From positions 1-41,541 of the forward strand of contig JBJOPS010000060.1 of the NCBI GenBank assembly GCA_046050465.1: DNA of 41,541 nucleotides, in the 5' to 3' direction. The notes under the pieces were generated by a model that ran no database searches, was not told the DNA's origin, and was given only the letters and a program-made list of their open reading frames with translations. The position numbers and the translations under genes were made by a program. Positions 14,471-22,025 of this stretch are shown here, piece after piece (within the stretch, counting starts at the first letter, position 1; each line of letters opens with the position of its first letter). Source of the stretch: Egaibacter sp046050465 (lineage in GTDB: Bacteria; Pseudomonadota; Gammaproteobacteria; Burkholderiales; Burkholderiaceae_C).

Positions 14471-15544
14471 GTGAGCATCCAAACCGACGATTTCGCCCCC
14501 GCTCCAGACCGGGCCAACATGGCCAACCGGATGGTGTCAGCCGCTCCTTCGTCACCCAACGAGGAGGCCGTTGAGCGGGCCCTGCGCCCCAAGTTGCTGG
14601 ACGAATACGTCGGGCAGATGAAAGTGCGCGAGCAGCTGGAGATATTCATCGGTGCGGCCCGCAAGCGCGAAGAAGCGCTGGACCATGTGCTGTTGTTTGG
14701 CCCGCCCGGGCTGGGCAAAACCACACTTAGCCACATCATTGCGCATGAACTGAGTGTCAATTTGCGCCAGACCAGCGGGCCTGTGCTGGAAAAACCCAAG
14801 GACTTGGCAGCCCTTTTGACCAATCTGGAAAAGAACGACGTTCTTTTTATCGACGAAATTCACCGGCTCTCGCCCGTCGTTGAGGAAATTCTGTACCCCG
14901 CGCTGGAAGATTACAAGATTGACATCATGATTGGTGAAGGGCCGGCCGCCCGATCCATCAAGCTGGATTTGCAGCCCTTCACACTGGTGGGCGCCACCAC
15001 CCGCGCCGGCATGTTGACCAACCCGCTGCGCGACCGTTTTGGTATCGTGGCGCGGCTGGAGTTCTACACCGCTGAAGAGTTGGCGCGTATCGTCAAACGC
15101 AGTGCAGGGCTGCTCAATGTGCGCACCGACGAGCAAGGTGGATTCGAAATTGCCCGCCGCTCACGTGGCACCCCCCGCATCGCCAACCGCCTGCTGCGCC
15201 GCGTGCGTGACTATGCTGATGTGAAGGGAACCGGGGACATCACGCTCGATATTGCCAACAAGGCACTGGCCATGCTGGATGTCGATCCGCAGGGCTTTGA
15301 TGTGATGGACCGCAAGCTGCTGGAGGCCGTGATTCACCGCTTTGATGGGGGCCCGGTAGGCCTGGACAACATTGCTGCCAGCATTGGCGAAGAGCGCGAA
15401 ACCATTGAAGACGTGATTGAGCCCTACCTCATCCAGCAGGGGTTTTTGCAGCGAACCCCGCGCGGGCGTATCGCCACGCTTGCCGCCTACCGGCATCTGG
15501 GTATGATGCCACCCAAAAACGATACCAACCTGTTCGAGAGCTGA
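14471..15544 (+). CDS. ruvB: Holliday junction DNA helicase subunit RuvB
   Basis: This is the AAA+ motor (357 aa) that drives branch migration with RuvA. Walker A is GPPGLGKT (77-84), Walker B FIDEIH (to His131), and sensor residues lie in LVGATTRAGML. The C-terminal winged helix ends with RTPRGRIATLAAYRHLG. I chose the GTG at 14471 because the following SIQTDDFAPAP matches the family N-terminus I remember; the frame is open from 14339 but that part overlaps ruvA. An ATG at 14519 is an alternative. No strong ribosome-binding site precedes the GTG. Confidence 0.94.
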   Translation: MSIQTDDFAPAPDRANMANRMVSAAPSSPNEEAVERALRPKLLDEYVGQMKVREQLEIFIGAARKREEALDHVLLFGPPGLGKTTLSHIIAHELSVNLRQTSGPVLEKPKDLAALLTNLEKNDVLFIDEIHRLSPVVEEILYPALEDYKIDIMIGEGPAARSIKLDLQPFTLVGATTRAGMLTNPLRDRFGIVARLEFYTAEELARIVKRSAGLLNVRTDEQGGFEIARRSRGTPRIANRLLRRVRDYADVKGTGDITLDIANKALAMLDVDPQGFDVMDRKLLEAVIHRFDGGPVGLDNIAASIGEERETIEDVIEPYLIQQGFLQRTPRGRIATLAAYRHLGMMPPKNDTNLFES

Positions 15545-15563
15545 AAAACGGCCAATTTAAGCA

Positions 15564-15619
15564 TCAAATCGACCTCTATCCCTCGTTGGATATGTGTAAG
15601 TAGCTATAAAAATAATAGC
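15564..15619 (+). repeat. Dispersed 56-bp repeat, copy 2 (between convergent ruvB and 15636 gene)
   Basis: It begins TCAAATCGACCTC and ends in GCTAT-N7-ATAGC (15603-15619). It is aligned without gaps to the copies at 12750 (about 70%) and 29207 (about 64%). It fills most of the 91-bp gap between two gene ends. The hairpin followed by an A/T-rich stretch might help terminate transcription here, but there is no classical T-run. Confidence 0.85.
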
Positions 15620-15635
15620 AAATAAATATCTGCTG

Positions 15636-16778
15636 CTAAAGAGTCATCCATCTCAGCATGACGATGGCGGACGCCGCCGCCGCGCAATCGATCAGCAGTG
15701 CCTTCAATACCGTGATTCGGCCCTGCAACAGCGCCCCCACCACCCAGTAACCCGCCACCAAGGTCAGACTCCACACGGCACTGCTACTGAGCGCCATCAC
15801 ATCCGCAAACCACAACACAGCTGACACGCCCGACAACAACAGCAAAAACTGTGCGGCGGCGAACACGCTTGCGGCGCGGCTGACCACTGGATCAAAAACC
15901 TGCACTCGCGACAACTCAAAGGCTGGTTTTGGGTGGTTCAGCGCCACATCGGGCGGGCGCCAGCCTGGTGGCTTGAGCCACACCCGCAGTTTGTCAGCCC
16001 AGTTACGCGCCCGCCAGCTGTCCTGCAGCAGGGCCCAATACACCTCGGCGTTGGCCCACAGCGGGTCCCAACTGTTGAGCGGGCCACGGGTGCCATACAC
16101 ACAGGGCCCATTTTCTTCCCGGAAGGTGCCAAACAGCCGATCCCACAGGATCAGGATGCCACCGTAATTTTTGTCCAGATAGTCGTCGTTGACTGCATGG
16201 TGAACCCGATGGTTCGAGGGCGAGCAAAACACGCGGTCAAACCAGCCCAGCTTCTTTACCTGCTCGGTATGCACCCAGAACTGGTACAGCAGATCGACCA
16301 GCCCCATGATGGCAAAGATCAGTGGCGGCACGCCTGCAACAGCCATTGGCAGGTAGAAGATCCATGCCAGCAGGGGGCCACTTCCGGTTTGTCGCAATGC
16401 CGTGGAAAGGTTGTAGCACTGGCTCTGGTGATGCACCACGTGCGCTGCCCACAGGATGGCAATGCGATGACCGGCGCGGTGCAGCCAGTAGTAACAGAAG
16501 TCGTAAAACACCAGTGCCAGCAGCGCACCATACCACGTGCTCCAGAATGCCATGTCGGGGTATAGCGCCACGGCCGAATACACCGCGGTGTAAATGCCCA
16601 GCGTGAACAGCTTTGCAAACAAGCCACCAAGTTGGCTGAGCACGCCCAGGCTGATGCTGTTGATGGCATCGTTGAGCCGGTAGCTGTTGCGCCCGTGGGT
16701 GTAGCCCCAGGCAAACTCCACGGTGATCAGCAGCAAAAAAACAGGGGTCGCCAGAACAATGATCTGGCTGGGGCTCAT
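15636..16778 (-). CDS. Sterol desaturase / fatty acid hydroxylase family membrane protein
   Basis: The product is a 380-aa integral membrane di-iron protein. Several hydrophobic helices are visible (about 5-25, 45-70, 82-98, 140-165). The histidine clusters of the family are complete: H100-RAG-H104, H113-VV-HH117, H170 and H190-RV-HH194. The C-terminal 80 residues add two or three more helices. Members hydroxylate or desaturate lipid substrates using oxygen; the substrate here is unknown. Its ATG overlaps the stop of the phosphatase gene (ATGA), implying translational coupling. Gene end is followed by a dispersed repeat. Confidence 0.88.
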   Translation of the reverse strand: MSPSQIIVLATPVFLLLITVEFAWGYTHGRNSYRLNDAINSISLGVLSQLGGLFAKLFTLGIYTAVYSAVALYPDMAFWSTWYGALLALVFYDFCYYWLHRAGHRIAILWAAHVVHHQSQCYNLSTALRQTGSGPLLAWIFYLPMAVAGVPPLIFAIMGLVDLLYQFWVHTEQVKKLGWFDRVFCSPSNHRVHHAVNDDYLDKNYGGILILWDRLFGTFREENGPCVYGTRGPLNSWDPLWANAEVYWALLQDSWRARNWADKLRVWLKPPGWRPPDVALNHPKPAFELSRVQVFDPVVSRAASVFAAAQFLLLLSGVSAVLWFADVMALSSSAVWSLTLVAGYWVVGALLQGRITVLKALLIDCAAAASAIVMLRWMTL

Positions 16779-17416
16779 GTGGTGGTCTCGTCCATGGTTG
16801 CATCGTCCAGATGAGAGGTGTCAGCCCAGCCCACCAGCGTGAATCCTGCGGGTGTCCATAGCAGCCGGTTGATGGCGGCGTTGCCCAGTGCCCAGGTACG
16901 TGGGGCCTGCAGGTCCAGCCCTGTAGCTGCGCGATACAAGACATCCATGACCCCGCCGTGTGCCACCATCACAATTTGTTCGCCCATGTGCCGGGCGGCC
17001 AGCGTCTGCGCAGTGGCCAGCACGCGCTGGCGAAACTGCAACAGTGATTCGCCCTCGGGTGGCGACCACTCTGGTTCTCGTTTGCGCCAGCGAAGTGTTT
17101 CCTGTGGCCAGGTGGCCTCGATTTCAGCGTAGGTTTTGCCCTGAAACGTTCCAAAGCCGCGTTCGCGCAGGCCTTCGTCCGTTTTCAGCGTGAGTTTTGT
17201 GGCGTCGGCTATCGAAATCGCAGTATCCCAGGCGCGCAGCAGATCGCTGCTATAGATTGCGGCGTTGCTCTCTCTGGCAGCGAGCGCACGCGCCAGACGC
17301 CGGGCTTGCCAGCGACCGGTTTCATTGAGCGGAATATCGAGTTGTCCCTGGATCCGGGTTTCCACGTTCCAGGCGGTTTCGCCGTGGCGAACGGCAGTAA
17401 TTCGGGTGGCTTGCAT
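16775..17416 (-). CDS. Histidine phosphatase family protein (phosphoglycerate mutase-like)
   Basis: This is a 213-aa enzyme of the RHG superfamily. The catalytic RHGE motif sits at residues 10-13, followed by WNVETRIQGQLDIPLNETG; the second catalytic His is in MVAHGGVMDVLYRAATG. Substrate could be a sugar phosphate or an alpha-ribazole phosphate; no cobalamin genes are nearby, so general phosphatase is the safest call. It overlaps the hydroxylase gene by 4 bp and follows the DUF4136 gene by 9 bp, so the three are probably one transcript. Confidence 0.88.
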   Translation of the reverse strand: MQATRITAVRHGETAWNVETRIQGQLDIPLNETGRWQARRLARALAARESNAAIYSSDLLRAWDTAISIADATKLTLKTDEGLRERGFGTFQGKTYAEIEATWPQETLRWRKREPEWSPPEGESLLQFRQRVLATAQTLAARHMGEQIVMVAHGGVMDVLYRAATGLDLQAPRTWALGNAAINRLLWTPAGFTLVGWADTSHLDDATMDETTT

Positions 17417-17425
17417 CTCCCGATT

Positions 17426-18043
17426 TTACGGATTGCGCGCAGCCTCAATAGCGAGGCGTCGCGGGCCTTGCGGCGGATTGGGAAAATCACGCAGAGCAGC
17501 CTCGAACATGGCGGGCAACACAGTGTCACTTTGGGCAGCCGGGCCATCGTGTACTGCCCGGGTCTCATAGACGACTTTTGCGCTGGCGAGATCACGCAGC
17601 GTCAAGCTCACCTCGCGGATGTAAATAGGTGGCTCTGGAAAAGGGAACATCGCAAACCAGAGGCCCACATCACTGCCGTGGTTCCCCAGACGAACGCTGC
17701 CTGACCACATGCCATGTCGCCAGGGGTCGTTCCAGGGGGAACGGTTTTCACGGATGAGCCCCTCATTGATTTGCACGCTGTACTGGGCGGCAGAGTCATC
17801 GCGACGCAGGCCCACTTTACCCAGTGCAGTGCCTGCAATGCCTTCTAGCAAGGGCTGGCGGGAATTGGCCAACTGGGAAGGCAGGCGCTCGAACCGATAC
17901 GCAGCGCCAGAAGGTACGGTGGGTTGGGTAGCGAAGGAGCGCACCTCCGAGTCCACCATCATGACGGTGGAACAGCCGCTCACAATGCCTGCTGCTACGA
18001 CCCATGTCGCCATCGAAAGAATGAACGAAATGGACCGATTCAT
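17426..18043 (-). CDS. DUF4136 lipoprotein
   Basis: The product is a 205-aa envelope lipoprotein. The N-terminal hydrophobic segment ends in the lipobox VSGC with acylated Cys24, then Ser, which suggests outer-membrane sorting. The remaining domain matches DUF4136 in pattern (an FATQPTVPSGAAYRFERLPSQ start and a C-terminal SLTLRDLASAKVVYETRA strand region). Function is unknown. It sits 9 bp upstream of the phosphatase gene and 25 bp after ttcA. Confidence 0.85.
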   Translation of the reverse strand: MNRSISFILSMATWVVAAGIVSGCSTVMMVDSEVRSFATQPTVPSGAAYRFERLPSQLANSRQPLLEGIAGTALGKVGLRRDDSAAQYSVQINEGLIRENRSPWNDPWRHGMWSGSVRLGNHGSDVGLWFAMFPFPEPPIYIREVSLTLRDLASAKVVYETRAVHDGPAAQSDTVLPAMFEAALRDFPNPPQGPRRLAIEAARNP

Positions 18044-18068
18044 AAGTCTCCCTCCTGCCTTGAAAAGC

Positions 18069-19007
18069 CTAACCCCGTATCACCTGCAATCCGGGCAGAG
18101 TGCTGGTGGCCACAGCGGGAAACTCGTCCGCATCAAAGGCCTTGTCGCCGTCGCCACTGGCCACCCCCGTTGTTTTTAGACCCTTGAAATCGTAACGGGT
18201 TCCGTCCATGAGGTGGGACGGAACCACGTTTTGCAAAGCGCTGAACATGCTCTCGATGCGGCCCGGGTGTTTTTTCTCCCATTCACGCAGCATCAGACCT
18301 ACCTGTTTGCGCTGCAGGTTTTCCTGGCTGCCGCAAAGCGTGCAGGGGATGATGGGAAATTCACGGTGGGTGGCCCAGCGAGTCAGGTCTTTCTCGGCTA
18401 CGCTGGCCATAGGACGAATGACGATGTGCTTGCCGTCGTCACTCACCAGTTTGGGTGGCATGCCCTTGAGTTTTCCGCCAAAAAACATATTCAGAAAAAA
18501 TGTTTGCAGCATGTCGTCACGGTGGTGGCCCAGGGCAATCTTGGTTGCACCCAATTCGTCTGCTACCCGGTACAGAATCCCGCGGCGCAGGCGGCTGCAC
18601 AGGCTGCACATCGTTTTCCCCTCAGGAATCACACGCTTGACGATGGAGTAGGTGTCCTGGTTTTCAATGTAAAACGGCACGCCCAACTGCTTCAGGTAGG
18701 CCGGCAGGATGTGGTCGGGAAAACCCGGCTGCTTCTGGTCCAGGTTGACGGCGATCAGCTCGAAATGCACCGGGGCCCTGACCTGCATTTTGAGGAGGAT
18801 GTCGAGCATGCCGTAGCTGTCCTTGCCTCCAGACACGCATACCATCACCCGGTCGCCTTCTTCAATCATGTTGAAGTCAACGATGGCTTGACCGACCTGG
18901 CGGCACAGGCGTTTTTCCAGCTTGTGCGTCTCCCGCTCGATCTTGAAGTCGACTTTTGCATCTGGTGGCGCCACCAAGTTGTCCGGTTCAACCCATACCG
19001 CGCTCAT
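18069..19007 (-). CDS. ttcA: tRNA 2-thiocytidine(32) synthetase TtcA
   Basis: TtcA (312 aa) thiolates cytidine 32 of certain tRNAs using ATP and an iron-sulfur cluster. The PP-loop SGGKDS is at residues 59-64. The cluster cysteines are in the CSLC motif, and the later CTLCGS adds the third. The ATG at 19007 overlaps the folB stop codon as ATGA, so it is preferred to the in-frame GTG at 19013. Such coupling suggests an SDR-folB-ttcA operon. The C-terminal tail of about 40 residues is normal for betaproteobacteria. Confidence 0.95.
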   Translation of the reverse strand: MSAVWVEPDNLVAPPDAKVDFKIERETHKLEKRLCRQVGQAIVDFNMIEEGDRVMVCVSGGKDSYGMLDILLKMQVRAPVHFELIAVNLDQKQPGFPDHILPAYLKQLGVPFYIENQDTYSIVKRVIPEGKTMCSLCSRLRRGILYRVADELGATKIALGHHRDDMLQTFFLNMFFGGKLKGMPPKLVSDDGKHIVIRPMASVAEKDLTRWATHREFPIIPCTLCGSQENLQRKQVGLMLREWEKKHPGRIESMFSALQNVVPSHLMDGTRYDFKGLKTTGVASGDGDKAFDADEFPAVATSTLPGLQVIRG

Positions 19008-19378
19008 GACCACTGCCCCGTTTCAACGCGAATCGCGACTTCACAGTCTTCAAAAATCTCCAGCTTGGCAATCTTGACCCGTACGCCCAGAACGCCGGGC
19101 AGTTGCATCAGACGGTTCGCCAGTTTGCCAATCAGGCTCTCCAGCAGGTTCATGTGCTGAGCGGTGCAGTCGTCAATGATGATCTGGCGCACCTTGCGGT
19201 AGTCAAGCACATGCAGGATTTCGTCATTTAGCGGCAACAGTGCCTGGCTGCCTAGGTTCAACTCGGCGTCCACCTGAATTGGCTGCGGCGCGGTTTTTTC
19301 AAATTCCAGAATGCCCAGGCTGGCATCGAAGCGCAGGCCAGTGAGTGTCAGGATCTGGTTGCCGTTGAGGTTGTTCAT
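19004..19378 (-). CDS. folB: Dihydroneopterin aldolase
   Basis: FolB (124 aa) cleaves or epimerises 7,8-dihydroneopterin in folate synthesis. The tunnelling-fold sequence is recognisable: ILTLTGLRFDASLGILEFEK at the start, HVLDYRKVRQII in the middle and VRVKIAKLEIF near the end. It lies between the pteridine-reductase-like SDR (24 bp upstream) and ttcA (4-bp overlap), consistent with a pterin-related operon. Length is normal. Confidence 0.9.
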   Translation of the reverse strand: MNNLNGNQILTLTGLRFDASLGILEFEKTAPQPIQVDAELNLGSQALLPLNDEILHVLDYRKVRQIIIDDCTAQHMNLLESLIGKLANRLMQLPGVLGVRVKIAKLEIFEDCEVAIRVETGQWS

Positions 19379-19402
19379 GGGTTGTGGGCGGTCAGCCGCC
19401 GG

Positions 19403-20203
19403 TTACATCAGCGAAAAATCGCGTTCGAATTTCATCAGGTGCTGGCCACCATCCACCAGCAGTGTGGTGCCGGTGATGGACTGGTTTTCCAGCGCAAACT
19501 TCACGGTAGCCGCTACGTCAGCAGCTGTGGAAGAGCGGCCCAGCGGAGAGAGCTTGTGGCGGGCCTTGAACTGCTCATCGGTTAGCAGCGGACTGGTCAG
19601 AGTCAGTCCCGGTGCCACACCCACCACCCGAATCTCGGGTGACAACGCCAAGGCCAGCATGGTGGTGGCGGCTTCCAGCGCAGCTTTGGAGAGGGTGTAA
19701 CTGAAAAAGTCAGGATTCTGGTTCCACAGTTTTTGGTCCAGCAGGTTCACCACCACGCCCGTCGCTGGCTCATTTTGGTCACTCACTGGCCTGGACTGCA
19801 AGTGAGCATGTAGCGCCTGCGACAACAAGATGGCCGCGCCGGCGTTGCTGCGCATGTGTTTTTCCATGGCTGCAAATCCGAAACTTGACGCAGTGTCATG
19901 CTCAAAAGTGGACGCGCTGTTCACGATGGCATCCACCCGCCCAAAATGACTGATCACAGTGGGCAGCAATTGGCGCACGGCTGCTTCATTCGCTAAATTG
20001 GCTCGAAAAGGGGCGCTAGCCCCCGCCAAATTTGCGCAGTCAGCTACTGTTTTTGTAGCGTCTTCCAGCGAATCCCGGTAATGTATGGCCACCTGCCAGC
20101 CGTCTTTGGCCAGCGCGAGTGCGATCTCGCGCCCCAGACGTTTGGCCGCGCCAGTGACCAATACGGTACGTGTGGTGTTACGGGCAGGAAAAAGGGCAGA
20201 CAT
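19403..20203 (-). CDS. SDR-family pteridine reductase (FolM-like)
   Basis: This is a 266-aa NADPH-dependent short-chain dehydrogenase. The cofactor loop reads TGAAKRLG, with Arg in place of the usual Gly, the TGxxxRxG signature of FolM/PTR1 pteridine reductases. The active-site YxxxK is in DFFSYTLSKAALE, preceded by the DQKLWNQNP segment also typical of that group. With folB next door a dihydromonapterin/dihydrofolate reductase role is likely. About 22 residues between the second helix and third strand (TKTVADCANLAGASAPFRA) are encoded by a copy of the dispersed repeat. It is divergent from the MidA gene with only 21 bp between starts. Confidence 0.85.
   Translation of the reverse strand: MSALFPARNTTRTVLVTGAAKRLGREIALALAKDGWQVAIHYRDSLEDATKTVADCANLAGASAPFRANLANEAAVRQLLPTVISHFGRVDAIVNSASTFEHDTASSFGFAAMEKHMRSNAGAAILLSQALHAHLQSRPVSDQNEPATGVVVNLLDQKLWNQNPDFFSYTLSKAALEAATTMLALALSPEIRVVGVAPGLTLTSPLLTDEQFKARHKLSPLGRSSTAADVAATVKFALENQSITGTTLLVDGGQHLMKFERDFSLM
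19994..20059 (+). repeat. Dispersed repeat, 66-bp variant inside the SDR gene (copy 3)
   Basis: It begins TAAATTGGCTC, includes an extra GC-rich stem (GGGGCGCTAGCCCCC), and ends in GCTAC-TGTTTTT-GTAGC (20043-20059). The closing pair is C-G where copies 1 and 2 have T-A, a compensatory change. Its last 30 bases are close to those of copy 5. It lies antisense to the gene, and the reading frame passes through it without a stop. Confidence 0.8.
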
Positions 20204-20224
20204 TCGGGGACAATTCGCTGAGCT

Positions 20225-21343
20225 ATGACGATACCCCAGAGTTTAACGACCGCCCTCAAAACACACTTGAAGCAAGAAATACAGCGCCAGGGTGGCTGGA
20301 TCGGGTTTGATTTTTTCATGAGCTTGGCTCTTTATGCCCCGGGTCTAGGTTATTACGCCAATGACAGCGCCATATTTGGCACCATGCCCCAAGGTGTGAA
20401 GGGGCAGGGCAGCGATTTTGTGACTGCGCCAGAGATGAGCCCATATTTTGGTCGGGCGCTGGCAGCACAGGTGGCGCAAGCCCTGTCAGTCACCCAAACC
20501 ACTGAGGTGTGGGAGTTTGGCGCTGGCTCCGGTGCCTTGGCACTACAGATGCTGGACACTCTTGGGGAGCAGATTCACACCTATACGATCGTGGATTTGT
20601 CGGGTTCGCTGAAAGCCCTGCAACAGGAAGCCCTGGCGGCTCACACCGGCAAGGTGTGCTGGGCAAACCAGTTGCCCACAACTATGAGGGGTGTGGTGGT
20701 GGGCAACGAGGTTCTGGACGCCATGCCCGTCAAATTGCTGGCCCGTGTCAACGGCATCTGGCATGAACGCGGTGTTTCGCTGGGCGGTGACGGACCTGAG
20801 TCGGAACTGGTCTGGTCAGATCAGGAGACCCAACTGCGGCCACCTGTTGAAGTGTCCGGTACTTACGATTTCGTGACGGAAATCCATCCACAGGCCGAGA
20901 GCTTTGTCCGAACGCTAGGCGAGCGGCTGGCGCAGGGTGCAGTCTTCATGATTGACTATGGATTTTCTGAAAGTGAGTACTACCACCCCCAGCGCCATAT
21001 GGGTACGGTAATGTGCCATCGTTCCCATCAGATGGATGGCAATGCACTGGCTGACGTGGGGCTCAAAGACATCACGGCGCACGTGAACTTCACAGGCATT
21101 GCGCTGGCTGCGCAGGAGATCGCTGACTTCGGTGTACTGGGATATACAACGCAGGCCCGGTTTCTGATGAACTGCGGCTTGTTGAGTTTGCTGGAGCGCG
21201 CTTCAGTACCCGAGCGAGCCATGGCGCAAAAGCTGATCATGGAGCACGAAATGGGTGAACTGTTCAAGGTCATCGGCTTTTTCAAGGGCAAGCCCTGGGA
21301 TGCCATCGGTTTTGTGCAGGGTGATCGCACCCACACGCTATAA
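20225..21343 (+). CDS. MidA/NDUFAF7-type SAM-dependent methyltransferase
   Basis: The 372-aa product belongs to COG1565. It shows FFMSLALYAPGLGYYAN near the N-terminus, the SAM loop EFGAGSGALALQ at about residue 98, and GNEVLDAMPV and MIDYGFSESEYYHPQR further on, all hallmarks of the family. The mitochondrial member methylates an arginine of a complex I subunit; the bacterial substrate is not established. It is divergent from the SDR gene and followed by a DUF2905 gene after 18 bp. Confidence 0.9.
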   Translation: MTIPQSLTTALKTHLKQEIQRQGGWIGFDFFMSLALYAPGLGYYANDSAIFGTMPQGVKGQGSDFVTAPEMSPYFGRALAAQVAQALSVTQTTEVWEFGAGSGALALQMLDTLGEQIHTYTIVDLSGSLKALQQEALAAHTGKVCWANQLPTTMRGVVVGNEVLDAMPVKLLARVNGIWHERGVSLGGDGPESELVWSDQETQLRPPVEVSGTYDFVTEIHPQAESFVRTLGERLAQGAVFMIDYGFSESEYYHPQRHMGTVMCHRSHQMDGNALADVGLKDITAHVNFTGIALAAQEIADFGVLGYTTQARFLMNCGLLSLLERASVPERAMAQKLIMEHEMGELFKVIGFFKGKPWDAIGFVQGDRTHTL

Positions 21344-21361
21344 AACGGAAAGTCAGGCCCC

Positions 21362-21556
21362 ATGTTTCGCTGGTTGATCGTCGTTTTCCTGGCCCTGTTG
21401 TTGATCAACGGCTTGACGCCCTTGCTTGGAAAGCTGGGGTTCGGCAAGCTGCCTGGCGATTTCCGCTTCAGGCTCTTTGGCCGTGAGTGGTTCCTGCCCA
21501 TCACCACCACGGTGTTGCTGAGCGTGGTGGCTGGGCTGGTCGCCAAGCTGGTTTAG
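21362..21556 (+). CDS. DUF2905 small membrane protein
   Basis: The 64-aa protein has two hydrophobic segments (about 3-20 and 47-63) separated by GKLPGDFRFRLFGREWFLP, which is the DUF2905 signature. It is a predicted two-helix inner-membrane protein of unknown function. It follows the MidA gene by 18 bp and is presumably co-transcribed. Confidence 0.88.
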   Translation: MFRWLIVVFLALLLINGLTPLLGKLGFGKLPGDFRFRLFGREWFLPITTTVLLSVVAGLVAKLV

Positions 21557-21573
21557 ATTTTGGCTCGTGGCTT

Positions 21574-21604
21574 ATTTGGCGGTAGCATCGGCGCTTCGCC
21601 AAAT
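21574..21604 (+). other. Hairpin just upstream of the cupin gene
   Basis: ATTTGGCG (21574-21581) and CGCCAAAT (21597-21604) form a perfect 8-bp stem with a 15-nt loop, ending 14 bp before the ATG at 21619. There is no T-run, so termination is unlikely; influence on translation of the cupin gene or an operator role are both possible. Confidence 0.5.
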
Positions 21605-21618
21605 TGCCTGAGAACCCC

Positions 21619-21987
21619 ATGAACACCACAATCCGAACCGAAACGATTGAACGCACCGAGCGACCCTGGGGCTGGTATGAGACTGTCTCCGAGGTATCGG
21701 GCAACAAGGTCAAGCGCATTCGCGTGCATCCTGGTCAAAAACTCAGCTTGCAAAAACATCATCAACGGGCTGAACATTGGGTGGTTGTCCTGGGCCGGGC
21801 CCAAGTGACGGTTGGCGAGCGAGTGGTGGAACTCGTCCCGGGGCAGCACGTCGATATTGCTATTGGCGAGGTACACCGATTGGCCAATCTGACGAATGAT
21901 CCCGTTGAAATTGTTGAAGTTCAGCTTGGCAGCTATCTCGGTGAAGACGATATCGTGCGCCTGCAGGACGATTACGGTCGGTCCTGA
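21619..21987 (+). CDS. Cupin protein, type II mannose-6-phosphate isomerase-like
   Basis: The 122-aa protein matches the C-terminal cupin domain of ManC/AlgA-type bifunctional enzymes: RPWGWYETV, KRIRVHPGQKLSLQKHHQR with metal-binding His residues, AEHWVVVLG, and a final EVQLGSYLGEDDIVR. It would bind a metal and act on a sugar phosphate or sugar nucleotide, but it stands alone without the nucleotidyltransferase half. The ATG at 21619 has GAGAA upstream; a TTG at 21604 is less likely. A ROK kinase follows. Confidence 0.87.
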   Translation: MNTTIRTETIERTERPWGWYETVSEVSGNKVKRIRVHPGQKLSLQKHHQRAEHWVVVLGRAQVTVGERVVELVPGQHVDIAIGEVHRLANLTNDPVEIVEVQLGSYLGEDDIVRLQDDYGRS

Positions 21988-22025
21988 ATGGTCTGCTGGT
22001 TCAAGTGCACAATGCTTCCTAACGA

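Noticed and set aside
18213..19160. 315-codon open frame on the plus strand
   Set aside because: It is antisense to ttcA and folB, whose motifs and overlap are clear.
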